A stretch of 64,000 nucleotides of DNA from Cristatella mucedo (taxonomy: Eukaryota > Bryozoa > Phylactolaemata > Cristatellidae): the NCBI GenBank assembly GCA_009760855.2, contig WPIO01000001.1, positions 5,664,001 to 5,728,000 of the forward strand. The letters run 5' to 3'. Under the pieces are notes generated by a model, which saw only the letters and a list, made by a program, of their open reading frames with translations, ran no database searches and was not told the origin of the DNA. Below, piece after piece: positions 51,936-64,000 of the stretch; positions within the stretch are counted from its first letter, which is position 1, and each line of letters opens with the position of its first letter. The position numbers and the translations under genes are program-made.

Positions 51936-54274
51936 ATGGACACAGCATGCATGCACCCATCGTGCTTGCACCCAAATAAAAAAATATCTAGCTCAATCAC
52001 TGGGAGGATTAACTGCCACTAAACACCATAAAGGTTGCATCCCAGTGCTTGAATGAACGAACATGTTGCCCTCAGGAGTTGATCAACTCAGATCTGAGAG
52101 CAAAGTAGCTCATCCATTTCGACACACCATGCAGCAAGGATTTTGCAGCCAACTTGCCAGAGAGCATACACTTGGCTGGAACAGATTCCAGATACCAGGA
52201 CATGGTCGAATTAAGCAGATGTCTGGACGTGGCACTTGTTGCCACGAAATGCTAGCTGTGCCACAACGATGCAGCCATAGTATGCACACGAAGTGCCGAA
52301 TGTGAACTGGCAGAGGCAGCAACTTGCGCCCCACACCATCATGTCAAGATAATAGGCAACCGACACCTGCTTGATTGCACCAAACGAGAGACTGCCTTTT
52401 CGGATGGGCTTTCACAAGATGCAGGTCACAGGGGCAGCTCATCTGTTGAGCCAGTGTCAGCTGCTAACTGTAGCACGGTGCAGCAGTACTTGCAAAGTAG
52501 CTAGCTTCAGCAGCTTCGAGGGCCGGACACTGATCTTCCCAGCATGCTCTTGTGAACCCTGGTGTGCCACGATCACTAGCTGCTTATGAGTCTTTAATAT
52601 GTCCACTGCACGCCCTCAGCATCGATAAGATGGCTTTAGCTGCATACAGCTCTATTGGCCTTCACCTGGCTCACTCCAGCATCTCACTCACGGCCAGTCT
52701 TGCCATATATAGCGGTCAGCCATATCCGTCGGCGGAAACGAAACAAAGTCGCGTTCCTTCGAAACATGCTCCGAAACGAAATCGAAATGCAACCAACCCC
52801 CCCCCCCCCAACGTGCAGAGCCACCGGCAAAACAGTGGGGGCAGATCGACCGGATTGCTGACAGGAACTAGCTGCCATGATTAGTGCAAACAATCCAATC
52901 TGCAGGCGGTCATAGGCAGGATTTAGCAAAGACGTAGGTCACACCTTGCCAGCCAAATGAGGCCTACCAGGGCTCACCAGGTGGGCAAATTGCCACACAC
53001 AAGCAGCCACCACAGGTCGGTCAATAGGCCTAGGGTGAAAGAAATTACCAAAATTCATTAAATGGGCTGCCCAAAGACCGAATTTCGTGTGAATATTATA
53101 GTACACCATCGTTATAACGAACCAACCAAATCCCATGACACACCACTTGCGAGTTCTCATGCCAGTGGGATGCAAAGACAATGGCTATAACCACAATACA
53201 CTATAATCCACCGAAAAACCACCAAAAATCAGCTGCCCGAAGCTCCAACTTGTATTAAGTATTACACAATGCTATCGTCCAAGCTTTCTAAAAATATTTC
53301 CTGCAATTGCTCACATTTTCATGCAATCTACTGCAATCGATTGCAGTAGTCTGGGGTATTGGTCCCTCACCTCTCCCCCACTGTTGTGCTATTTAAGTCA
53401 AAGCTTTGCCCAGCCGATCTCTGGTAGATTTCTGATGGTTTTTCGGTGGATTGCGGTAGCGGCTGTGCAGCTCATTTGCACGAGAACATGCTGTGGCAAA
53501 AAAACATTCCCTCGAAATTCGACCTCAGTGCCGACGATTTCCGGCCAATTTTAGCTTAATTCGAATTGAATGTAGTCAATGGTTGCACCATAGGCCGGCA
53601 CTAGCAGGCAGAGGAGCAGCCTGAGATGCACAGGTATGCAGCTATGCCACTGCCAAGGTGAGTGGTGAAACCAGGATTCAGCCATGGCGGGTCTAGACCT
53701 TGACGAAACGAATCCTAGGAAGGTTGACAGGACAATGTAAGAGGCACTTTAGAGTCGGTGTAATAGGGAAGCCCACGACCCAATGGGCTGAGATGTCAGT
53801 AGCGGCAAGAGTAACCAACTACCTCGATCCGGCTGGCCTCCCAGTCATCTAGAACATCTAGAACCGGCAGGGTCATCGACCAGGCGACTCAGCAATTGCC
53901 AGTTCTCATCACAAAAAAGGCTGCTGATTGCCCAAGTGATTGCCCAAGTTCAAGCAGCTGATCTAGCCGTCAGACTACCACCAGGAGCTGCGAAAGGAAG
54001 CCAGCTCAGCAAGTCAAGCTAAAGCCAATTTATGCAGTCAAATTCTTCAAGGGTCATACTTTAATCATGCGTCCGTGTTTGATGCATAGGCTGTAGAGAC
54101 TCGGGCAGCTTCTGCTTCTTGGCCAAGACCAAGGGAGGCAAGGAACAAGCAACCAATTATAGGTGCTACCGATGGCACACAGGCAACTGCATTTGAAGGG
54201 TGGGAATTATCGATGCCCTACTTGAAAGCCACTGTTTGAGGGACACTGCAAGCTCCTGTTATAGGAGTAAGACT

Positions 54275-54352
54275 AGGAGCTGCAGCACTGCAAGCTGTGG
54301 CGATAGCCGTAGAGGCTCTTCTGCGGCTATAAAAATGATGCTGTTCAATAAG
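54275..54352 (+). mobile_element. SINE-A tail fragment
   Basis: gcactgcaagctgtggcgat, agccgtagaggctcttctgc and aatgatgctgttcaataag; the head is absent. Confidence 0.65.
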
Positions 54353-54740
54353 GGGGCTGAGCCTTAACCTTGGCTGGCTCTCAGGAAGGGGGTGAGGTGC
54401 ATACCAGGCATGCTCTTTCAGGGTCGGCCTCCTGGGAAGAAGGGATTGCAGCGCCTCTCACGCCCCATCTCTCTGACTCTAATGACGATGACAGAATCAA
54501 GTGGCAAATGCGATAAGGCATCGATCCAGATTCTCAGCCGATCCCTATTATCAGCAGGATGTTACTTGGCAGACCAAATGAGATGTACTTACTACAGGAG
54601 AGGCTCATACAAAAGCTCTGTACAAAACCAGGTGAGGCTCGGAGGCTCGGATAATGTCCCACTGTGTGCTACAGCCTTGAACACATTATATAACATCGAG
54701 TCCAACAAACCTACAGCCTCCTGCTGCATAGCTACAACTC

Positions 54741-54778
54741 TGTCTCTCTTTCACCTCTCTCTCTCTCACCTCTCTCTC

Positions 54779-54858
<80 letters not shown>

Positions 54859-54930
54859 TTCTCTCTCTCTCTCTCTCTCACCTCTCTCTCTCATCTCTCT
54901 CTCTCTCTCACCTTCATCTCTCTCTCTTTT
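54741..54930. repeat. (CT)n microsatellite, about 190 bp, interrupted
   Basis: Mostly CT units with CACCT and CCCTTT interruptions. The Ser-Leu open frame over it is not a gene. Confidence 0.97.
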
Positions 54931-55497
54931 ACCACCTCGGCCAGACCAAAGTGCAAATCGGCCGTGCTCACATTTTCAAGCATTACGGCACCAATAAGAA
55001 CATTTTGCAGCACGCATGAATAGCACTTTGTGGCCAATAAGTATAACAATGCTAAGATAGCCTAAGCACTTTACCTGCAGCACCCCTTATCTTTACGGCA
55101 AGATCATCGGTATCCATCCCGCACCACCAGCCACCACGTGTCTAGCCGCAGGCTCAACCTCAAGGACCAAGTCAAAAGTTGTGACCTGTATTCCCGTTCG
55201 TTGCACGAGTGCTTTCCTGCAAAATGAAAGCGAGAGCAACCCTTAAAGCCGAGTGCCGAGCTCCTGCTCGTCACAGAAGCACGCAGTCAGCCACAACAAC
55301 TGATATTAGGTGAGAAAGCGAACAGAGCAGCCACGTGACAAGCGCTAAACTGTTGCTGAAGAAAGGGCCAGACCGGGCCGTACAGTGCACAGCTAACCTG
55401 GCTAGGGAAGGTCGAGTCATAACGTGGAATTGAAGCAGTCATCCCTCCCCGGTGCCGGCCAACACATTGAGAACAAGAACTTTGGCAATAAAATAAA

Positions 55498-55658
55498 CAA
55501 ATAAATAAATATTAGCTGATTTTACCGGAAGAGCCTTAACGGTTATCACCACCGCTTGCAGTTGGCAATAAAGGATCGCCCACTGCAGGAGGAGTCGAAC
55601 TCATGACCTCGGTCATGAAGAACGAGCACCTTACCTCCTGGGCTATTACGGCCAACTA
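55498..55658 (-). mobile_element. SINE-A copy, minus strand
   Basis: aataaatattagctgatttt, ggttatcaccaccgcttgca, ggcaataaaggatcgcccac, gagtcgaactcatgacctcg and caccttacctcctgggctat. Confidence 0.85.
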
Positions 55659-56264
55659 GCCGTGTGTGCAACAGAATATGTGAGATTGCAAAGGTAGGGT
55701 CACATCCGTAAGGAGTAGATAATCCCTCCGAGAGAGGTGAGGCTGTCGGATGATCCACAGACTGCAGTCGGTCTGCAGAGTCTGCAGACAATTCCAGCAA
55801 ATAAAGTCACTCATTCGAGCTTCCAAGTGCATGCAGGAGTATCCCGGCATATCGCGACCAAGTACAGAAAATAAACAATAGAGCAATACGGCTAACAACA
55901 TGTGACGGAGTATTACCGAAGCTAGTGGCTGCCTAGGCCACAGTGAGTGAACCCTCCAAGCAAAGCACGTAAAGCCGAGTTGTTCATGGAGCAGCCAGCT
56001 GCACCTAATCTGTGGACTATCGTGGCACAGAGCAGCAACCAGTAGTACCAAAAGAAAGATGCAGCGCAGCGCAAATATAGCAGCACCATTCAATATGCAT
56101 CCCCACATATGCCTAATCTTCTATATTTCCTTCGAAAACATTTTTTGCAGGGCCGGCCCAATTTAGGATTTTCCTGACCAATTACTTTTGGGCCAGAATG
56201 CATTCAGAGAGCGAGACCTTACTCTCAGTATTCTGAGAGCCATTGAGGAATAAAGAAATTAAAA

Positions 56265-56396
56265 TATAATTAATTTGTATAGCACCCCAAGAGAACTTAA
56301 TCTCTATTCAGGCACTTCACATATGCAACAGGGTTGGAATCAACGGCCTCGGTCGGGGCGAGCACCTTAACCACTGGGCCAACCCAGCGAAATGAA
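56265..56396 (-). mobile_element. SINE-B copy, minus strand
   Basis: tatagcaccccaagagaact, taatctctattcaggcactt, cacatatgcaacagggttgg and gcaccttaaccactgggcca; close to the inverse of the 34.2 kb copy. Confidence 0.84.
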
Positions 56397-56639
56397 TAAA
56401 ATAAAATAAGTCGAGGCTACCTGCTATGTGACTTGTCTCCCTACAAGCATAGAGGCGAGACACATAGCGATTCTACTGTATAAGGTTACACCCGAGCACA
56501 GCAAACCTCTCATACAGGTAGAACATATCAAATTGCAGACACATTCAGTTTCCTCTCCTTCTAGAATGACCTACGAGGTTCCATTGGAGCACTTGCGACT
56601 CAGGAGTGCCGAGTAAAGGAAATGAAGATAGCATCAGTA

Positions 56640-56770
56640 GATGCAACGGCTTTATTCACATAGCAAAAGAAGAGTCCTACTTTCCTTTCTCCCACTAAAT
56701 AAAGAATGATCTGCTGCAGGACTCGAATCAAGGGCCTGGATCGTTAAGTGCAAGCACCGAACCGTGCTAG
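56640..56770 (-). mobile_element. SINE-like, decayed minus copy
   Basis: taaagaatgatctgctgcag, gactcgaatcaagggcctgg and gcaagcaccgaaccgtgcta recall a reversed SINE-A head. The core is not recognisable. Confidence 0.45.
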
Positions 56771-57521
56771 ACTCATTCGCCCACTTTAGTTTCTACCTAC
56801 AGCTGCCCACTACTTTATTTTCCTTTCGATACAGCATAATTCCTCAAATTTTTCTCTCTCTTGCGCATGCCAGTAGGTCGCAACAATTGAGAGACGCCAA
56901 AGCAGCAGCTGGCTCTGCCGCCGAGCTGAGTGAGTCGGCGCTACTCTCGCTCTACAAGTCTGCATTCGGAGTTCCAAGTTCGACTTCCCGAAGAAACCAT
57001 GACATATCGACCTATTCTTAGTCTTTCTTTCTGCAGCTACTGTGCTACCGTTGGGTGTGTAGCATTGTTTTTTTTTAAGTTAGGCTGGCAGATCAGCAAT
57101 GTGCTATCTATTTTGGCATCCAATCGGTGGCCGAGAAGTACATCAACCCAACTGGTCAATTACGGCCGAGTGGGCCCAGTCCTTGATTATTGCACAGAAA
57201 ACTTCATTGAGCTGCTGAGGAAGAGTCACATCGAATTGGCCTCTAAGGAGGGTCCGCCCTCCCTGCACTTGGCCAATCGAATAAGGGAGGCCTGTCAGTG
57301 GCTTGCTAGCCTTCACCTCTAGACACCGAAGTGCCCTCTGCCGGTCTCCATCGTTGAAGGGACAGCACAAGCAGCACAAGACTGTTGTGCGATACACCTT
57401 CTCACGCGTGCTCGTGCCCCCCCCCCCAGGCGATGAGAGGGACAACTATTGCTCGAGAGCCAGGCAGACAACGATTAAAGTGCTGAGAAGCTAAGAGGGG
57501 CTAAATAAATTAATGGATAAA

Positions 57522-57660
57522 TAAGTATCTCATTTCTACAGCACACTAGGAAGCTTAATCTCTATTCAGCAGCTGAGCATACGCCATTGCAGGGCTCGAG
57601 CCCACGACCCTGCTAGTTAGCCCGGTAGTCACCTTACCTCAGAGCTAAACCAGAGAGCTG
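57522..57660 (-). mobile_element. SINE-B copy, minus strand
   Basis: ttctacagcacactaggaag, cttaatctctattcagcagc, gggctcgagcccacgaccct and caccttacctcagagctaaa. Confidence 0.78.
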
Positions 57661-58139
57661 AAAGGGGGAGCGGCCGATTAACAAAATATTTTTGTTCTAC
57701 AACTTCTCTGCTCTTCTCGGATCTAGCAGCAGTCCAGCTGTTTCCTATCCATCAGCTGGCCGACTGCCTAATTGATCATTTTCAACCGACCGGAGGTGTA
57801 CAGCCCCTGATTAATAATTGATTATTCAAGGTAAGCATTAACTTACATGTCGCCAGCCCCAATCCGTGGAACTGTTGTAGGCGGAGTAGACTGCAATTTA
57901 ATTATCAGACGACCCACCTGGCACATTAGCAGCAGCCCCCCTCCTTGCCAAGGAGTTACTGTATATCGATTCAGATCGGCTGGGCTATCGTAATAGACTC
58001 TTGGGGTAAGTGCACAGCACCAATCACACAGCCAGAGTAGAGGGGCACAGCAGTCAAGAGGGTGTCTGCATACATGCCTGTCGCCAACGCATTATGCACG
58101 TGCATCAAGCACCTTCCTGCTTGTTCTACAAGCCACGAG

Positions 58140-58240
58140 CTGGTACTATGAATACGGTCTGTGTGCCATACCCCAGCTGGACTTGAACCCAGGACCTCAC
58201 ACACCAAAACCACTGAGCCTAACCAGCAGGCCACTCGCGC
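58140..58240 (-). mobile_element. third tRNA-headed SINE type, head only
   Basis: On the minus strand: gcgagtggcctgctggttag, then ctcagtggttttggtgtgtg, then ggtcctgggttcaagtccag. A-box-like and B-box-like elements are present, but the sequence differs from families A and B. Confidence 0.5.
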
Positions 58241-60062
58241 TGCACTAGCTTCCATTCTAAGCCCTTGTCTTGCTGCTAGCCATCGGTGGTTCGACTGGCA
58301 TCAGAAGCCGAGCAGCCGGCGGTGCTGACCTCTCGGTGGCAACACTAGCTGCTGCTGCTGAGGCCAGCGATGGCTGCCGCCTGCAGGCGCAGCAGCAGCA
58401 GCACTGCTGGCGATTTAAGCGCTGGCAGCTTCAGCACGGTTGCTCTAGACAGCCCTTCAATATATGCTCCCGGTGGTCATGTTTCGGTAGAGCCGCAATA
58501 TTGGCCCTTTTGCATAAGGACATGCTAGCCAGCCAAGACTGGACTGGAATTTACTAGTAGGGCACTGGGCAGGTGATAGCTGAAGCTCACCGTGTCGAGC
58601 TTGACCCTACATGCAAACCCAGCTAAAAATAAATAATCAAAGAGATCAAGCGCCAGCCGAAGGAGCATTGATACCAGCACTCGCCCGTTAGTGTACTTGT
58701 GAAGAGCTCGAAGCAACAATTTTGTTACAATGTTAGTCGCCTGCTCCTCAGCAGCCCGACTTGATCTTCTGAGCTACCCATGTAAGGGAAACCAGAGAAA
58801 CCAACCAACCACCTGTTAGATGGAAGAAGGCGCACTATCACTGAGTGGATGAATGTGGATAGCAGCTCTCAGGCTGCCTGCTATACCTCTACCCCTTCCC
58901 CAATTATATCCCCCCACCCACCCACCCTTTCTCTTCACACAGGGCATTGCCGGATTGGGTATGGCAGAGCAGGACTTGCGACCATCCCCCCACCATAGTA
59001 CAAGAAGATAGAACTGGTGCTCTCTCTCTTCTCACTGGTATGTGCATTCTCAATGAACCGACAACAATTGCAGATAAGGTTGGGTTGAGCTGGGGGTGGG
59101 GGTAGGGTGACCAATTTGCCTCCTTGAACTGCCAGTGGCAGAATCTGGTCAATGCTGAACGTGTCCGGCAGGGGGTAGCAGCTGCCACAGCCACGTGTTA
59201 GCCCAGTAGAGAACCAATGAATGTGCCGAACAGCAAGCAGTACACCTAGCTGCTGCTTCCGTTGCCATTTTCAAGCTCCGACGCACCTTACAGCGACTTG
59301 CCACTTGGTTGGCGATACAGATAGGCCAACGTATACAGTACCAGAGAGGATATATGGTCTTCGCGTGACTGCAGTAGCATTTTGTCTGCAGCAATCGAGC
59401 ATGACTGACCCACCAAAATGTCGGTACACCCAACAGCACGAGAATCGGTTATTAAACATTTATGCAATGAATGAGGCTATTCACTGCCATTGACCAATGA
59501 GCCCGGCCGTCCGAGGGCCACTGCAGACGATGGCTGAATGGCCGGCAGCCAAGCAGCTGGTGCCCGAAGAAGAGGCAGCCAGCAGCCTCGTCTTGGCCCG
59601 ACTGCACCGGGGCGTGTGACTGCCGATGCAGAGTACTTGCCTACTCCACCTACACAGGAGCCCGCACGGTCAAGCTGACATGAAAAAAATGCAGCAATTG
59701 CCGAGCGGCTTCGTGCCAGCCCGGGCGAGACTTTGGCAGCAGGTAGCGGCCGGAGCAGTATGACATCGGCCAGGCATCATTATAATTCAAGGCGACTTGA
59801 TTGTTCAGGAACCTTCACGGTGTTTCTAAACCTTAAAGCCCAGAGATGATGTATAGTGAATAAGCACGGCTGTAGAACTGCAGACGGCTCATTCGAGGCT
59901 CTCCCCGGCATCCTCCTCCACCCACCCTCCAACCCCCCCCCCTGCGTGACCCCCCCCCCCTCAAGTTAGCTCCAGCTCGAGCTTGTAGCAGGTTCAGAGC
60001 GCAGCTCGGGGTGACAAGCTGCTGCTGCTCAACAAAGCTACCAAACACGACTCGAGCAGCAC

Positions 60063-60064
60063 AT

Positions 60065-60100
<36 letters not shown>
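60063..60100. repeat. (CA)n microsatellite
   Basis: About 17 CA units, with poly-C runs about 100 bp to the left (near 59932-59962). Confidence 0.95.
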
Positions 60101-60101
<1 letters not shown>

Positions 60102-60560
60102 CGTACACAAGCGCACACACACGGACTAGCCGGCAATAGTTGAGTCGAGCTACTTATTGCACATGCCTCACTTGTGCACACAGCAAGGTACGAACACTCA
60201 TCCTTTTCAATAAAAGAAACAAGTACGATTCGAGCTTATTTTCAGCAATTCCGAAAAAATAAGTTGTGACCGAGTGACCGGCAGAGAGGCTAACATGGAC
60301 AGAGACAGAGTAGCAAGACAGAGGGGTGGAAAGAGATTCGGGAAAGAAATGGCAAGACGGATGCAGCGTGACATGGAGAGACACAGAGGAAGACGGACGA
60401 ATACAGCAGGGTCGAGTCGAGCCTAGCCGAGCCAAGTGAGAGCGAGTTGAGCAAGCAAAGGCATCGCGACATGGAAAGCAGCTAGTGACACGATCATGGG
60501 GCTGAAGATTGACCAGAAGACCGAGTCTCTACTCTGTACTGACGTCTGCCACGCAGGCAG

Positions 60561-62090
60561 ATGTAATGTAATGTCGTGTAATGTATCTCCATCTGTGACT
60601 TCACATTGACTATGTGGGTGTTACGCAGGAGAGTTTTGTATTGCGCACTTACAGCCTAAGCCGCTTTCGGTACGCATTCGGTGGCTAACAGACTTCATCT
60701 TATGCAACAAATAGAAAGTGAGAACCTTAGCCGAGTCAGGAGTGCAGTTGAAGTAGTGAATAGCATGGAGTAGCAGCTCAGGACGGCTGGAAAGGATGTC
60801 AGAGTCGGCAGCGGGAGAGTAGTTGTCATTGTGTAAGAATCGTGGAAGCAAGTTCCACAGTTTAGGACCTGCAGAGCTAAAGCTTCTGTCGCCAACGGTC
60901 TTTAAGCAAAAGAATGGAACAGCTAACTTATTGCCCATAGAGGACCTGAGGGCACGAGGAGGCTGAAATTGGTGCAGCAGTTCAGCTAGGTACGAAGGAG
61001 CCAAGCCGAGGCGGGCCTTGTCGGTCAACGTAAGAACTTTACTCTGTATCGGGTATCAACCGGCAGCCATCCTAGCTTTTTCGGGAGACACATGGTCAAA
61101 CCTCTTGGAATTTGCCAAGTAGCCTTGCAACCATATTCCTAGCCAGCTGCAGTAGCATAGTGGCTATAATCTAGCCGAGACAGAACTAAGTAGCCAGTTA
61201 ATTTTTTTGGAAGCCACCGTGGAAGACGGTTCCTAATCATAGATAGGGATCTGACGTGATGGCTAGCTGTGAAAGCTGCCTTCTGAATGAAGCTTATAAA
61301 ATATAGGCAGTTATCGAAAACGACACCTACAATCAAAGCACGTGGCGAGGGTAGCACAACAGCGGTCACCTATTAGAAGAGCAAAGCCTTCTAATGCAAC
61401 CACAGGCTAGGGGTATCCAATGAGCAGCAGTTCTGTTTTATCATTTAGTTGAAAGAAATTTGCCGACATCCAGGATCGCATGTCTGCAAGGTAAGCATTC
61501 ACTTTTTCAGCCGCCGCAGCAGATTCCGGTAGTTTAAATGAAAAATACAGCTGAGTATCGCCAGCATAAAAATGATATCCCATTCCATGGGCCTGAATCA
61601 CTTTCCCCAGAGGTTTAGTGTAAATGGAGAACAGCAAAGGATCGAGAACTAACCCTAGAGAGACTCCACAGGTGACTTGTCTAGAGGATGAGACCTGACC
61701 ACCACAAAACATAGATTGAACACGACTGGACAAGTACAATTTAACCCAAGCCAGTGCCTTGTGTGCCAGACCGATTGCTGTTCTCATTCATTCAAGTAGG
61801 ATATCGTGATTAATGGTGTCGTAGGCAGCTGATGCATCTAGCAGTGCCTGGACAGTGACATTCCAGTCATTGTCGCTGCATAAGATGTCCTCGGTTACAC
61901 GGAGGAGAGCAGTTTCAGTGGAGTGCTGCACTTACACCCCGATTGAAATTTTTCTGAAATTTCATTCTTTTCAATGTGTGCTACTAGCTGCTTCGCGACA
62001 ATTTTTTCAAGAATCTTTGACAAAATAGGAAGAAGGGAAACTGGGCGATAGTTTGCAAGACCTCTGTATCTAATCCAGATGCGACCTCAG
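60561..62090 (-). mobile_element. LINE family A, longest copy (RT to 3' end), broken
   Basis: Reading leftwards from 62.09 kb: NYRPVSLLPILSKILEK, then HSTETALLRVTEDI, ASAAYDTINHDILLE, VTCGVSLGLVLDPLLFSIYT, then YAGDTQLYF, LNDKTELLLIG, VVFDNCLYFISFIQKA, LSRLDYSHYATAAG and GDRSFSSAGPKLWNLLP, ending at the ttacattacatctgc tail. This is the RT and C-terminal part of a CR1/L2-like non-LTR retrotransposon. Stops and frameshifts (for example near 61,790 and 61,400) break it. The catalytic pair reads YAGD where active elements have YADD. The 5' part (endonuclease, ORF1) is missing. Confidence 0.92.
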
Positions 62091-63020
62091 CAGAATCGTC
62101 ACACGATACACACTGGATGGCATGTATGTACAAACCTAAAACAAACCTAAAACCTAGTCTACGCTAAAGGGCTGGCCATATGGATGGCCATCCTTCCAAA
62201 ACGAGGTTGCAGAAGCCGTGGCACTGCAATGTGAGTGAAAGAGGCAGCAGTCCTAAAGTCGGCCCAATCGGAATACAGTCGGTCTGGCTGTCTGTTGTAC
62301 TAGTAGCTCTAATCCCACACACAACCTGGGACCCTCGACATCCCATGCATGTTCCGACAGCTCACGCTGTCTTCAGCTCTCCCTGATTGAGCCAAGCACT
62401 GCAAGGCGCATAAGCAGTTGCGAACATGGAGCAGACATTCTAAAATAAAATGTAGACACAACATGATGACTGTGCCAGGGTCTTTCCGAGCCTCCTCCGG
62501 CCTCTAGATGGGCACAACCGAAGCACTAGTTTTGCGAGCTTTCTGTTCGACTTATGAAATCAAGTTCTCTACATTTGCATGAGAGCACCAGGCCTTCACC
62601 AATAGCCTGCTGCCGTGCACGAAAGACTTTATTCAGCTCAATTATGGCTCGCAATGGTTGAAATGATAAGCGCCTTGCTTCACTTGATCGGTGAGTAATT
62701 GAATAACCTGTGCAAGGGTCCACTAGAGTACCCTTGTCAGACTTGCTTTCGAGCACAGTCTTGTCAATTCGACGAGCAGCCATAGGCTGGTGAACTCGAG
62801 CCGTGGCCAGGATTAAGTCATTATGATAAAAAGAGTTACCAAAGAGAAGCAGTCATCATGGGACCACTGAGGGACGAGCAAGTCGGGTTGCTTCCTTTGC
62901 CCGATGAGTCTTTTCGGGTCGGGGATGGGGGAACAGGACCCGCTGTTCTCCTTCCCTACACCAGCAGTGATGAACACTGTCCCTCTATGAGACACGAAGC
63001 AAGAGACTGCTGAAGGGAGA

Positions 63021-63085
63021 GAGGCAGAGAAAGACAGAGAGAGTGACAGAGAGAGAGAGAGAGAGAGAGAGACAGATAGAGACAG
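63021..63085. repeat. (GA)n-rich microsatellite
   Basis: gagagaggcagagaaagaca followed by about 13 GA units and gacaga units. Confidence 0.9.
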
Positions 63086-63803
63086 AGGAGCCGGTGACTG
63101 CGGCACCGACTAGAGGAATCGAGGTAGATATGAAAGCGGCCGAAAGAAGATGGATAAATGGATAAAGATTGCAAGTGGGTGACACTGCAAGCAAAGCGAA
63201 GTTGGCAGCTTATGGAGATTGTGAACTAGCACGGCTGCAATACACAAACTGCAGTTGTGTTGCTGGCGAACAGCATACGGTGCACAAAGATGGGAGAGGA
63301 AGAGACCAGGCGGCGGTAGCAGTTGACTCAGTACAGTGGCAGCACATGTGCAGCCTCCGGGAAGGGACAGGTGCACTAGGGCCGGTGGCAGCATCTGGTG
63401 TGCATGGAGTGCCATGCAGGTTCGACCTGCGATCGTGCCAGGCTCAACGAAGGCAGGCCACTTGTCGGCCAGCCGGGCCCAATCTAGGTCACGATGGAGT
63501 GGTTATTAAAGCAAATACCCTACGTCTACTGTTCTATTGTCAATTGCTAGAAAAAACACTCTTTTATTGTAACCCGAAGAAAGACATTAGCAACTAGGAA
63601 TAGCCCGAGTCCAGCTGCCTTTCCGAAGGTTTATTACAAGGTTATAACAGAGTAAGCAGGCCGGTCCTGCGATCATTCAGCACAGGGATGAAAGCACTAA
63701 CACAAGCCGCTGGGATCACGGCTGTTGTGACTGGTCTCCAGTGATTGGGGCAGGCGCCAGCTCGGCACACAGAGCAGTCATCGTATGTGTAATAAAGTCA
63801 CCA

Positions 63804-63820
63804 CCCCCCCCCCCCCCCGT
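63804..63820. repeat. poly-C run
   Basis: About 15 consecutive C. Such runs recur in the window (4794, 12873 as G, 41486 as G, 52798, 57418). Confidence 0.85.
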
Positions 63821-64000
63821 GAAGGGCTGCTGCTGCAGCCGGAGCTTTGCCAACTTCAAAAGACGCTCTATCGGAGGGCCTCTCACGCAACGCTAGGCTC
63901 GCAAGGCCACCTCTCGGCACCTCGTGGGGGCACCGATGACGACGTGCTGCCTGCCAGTCCAAACGCGAAAAGCTGAGGCCAGCCAGCTAACCACCAACCG

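Larger units (their letters stand above)
41917..64000. other. region upstream of dystrophin: no gene recognised
   Basis: 22 kb to the right edge. I find SINE and LINE copies and microsatellites (listed), no conserved coding exon and no RNA gene. Stretches with nothing recognisable include 42.6-44.6, 50.2-51.7, 52.0-54.2, 58.3-60.0 and 62.1-64.0 kb. Promoters and non-coding first exons of dystrophin could be here but cannot be shown from sequence alone. Confidence 0.5.

Noticed and set aside
51721-52000. Cys/Val-rich minus-strand open frames, possible small secreted peptides
   Set aside because: They translate the CA/CG alternating tract in three frames, and the Cys spacing follows the repeat.
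56764-57322. Plus-strand frames with Ala/Ser-rich helices
   Set aside because: No recognisable domain, no consistent splice sites, and the region adjoins SINE-B debris.

Overview
The window is nuclear DNA from an animal, most likely a bilaterian invertebrate; I cannot name the species. The evidence is GT-AG introns of 0.1 to about 9 kb, abundant microsatellites, tRNA-headed SINEs and broken LINEs, and one large gene of a family found only in animals and their close relatives.

That gene is the N-terminal part of a dystrophin orthologue (dystrophin/utrophin family) on the minus strand. I can place 15 consecutive coding exons between about 41,916 (5' end) and 1,871 (where the gene runs off the left edge). 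All 14 exon-exon junctions agree in reading phase and all use GT-AG sites. They encode about 966 residues from a provisional start ATG at 41,874-41,872. In order these give a short N-terminal extension, calponin-homology domain CH1 (four small exons), CH2 (one large exon plus the next), a Ser-rich hinge 1, spectrin repeats R1, R2 and R3, an Ala/Gly-rich hinge 2, R4, and the start of R5. The CH1 exons have the same or nearly the same lengths as I recall for human DMD exons 2-5 (62, 93, 81 and 93 bp here, against 62, 93, 78 and 93).

Layout, left to right: 1-1,870 is intron with LINE and SINE debris. 1,871-7,836 carries R5 start back to R2. 7,837-14,567 carries R1, hinge 1 and the end of CH2. 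14,568-20,562 is a repeat-laden intron. 20,563-33,031 carries CH2 and CH1. 33,032-41,771 is the first large intron, full of SINE and LINE remnants. 41,772-41,916 is the first coding exon recognised. 41,917-64,000 lies upstream of the gene; I found no convincing coding exon there, only a GC-rich patch close to the first exon, repeats, and a 1.5 kb degraded LINE at 60.56-62.09 kb.

The encoded protein should link cortical F-actin (CH1-CH2) to the membrane dystroglycan complex, whose binding domains lie beyond the left edge. The unusual points are low-complexity expansions in the CH1-CH2 linker, hinge 2 and R4, a tandem splice acceptor, and a duplication over a splice donor. The repeat fraction is informative too: two SINE families can be defined, one sharing its 3' tail with a LINE family, and one SINE copy is split by a LINE. 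I see no undescribed gene system such as a novel gene cluster, and I do not claim one.
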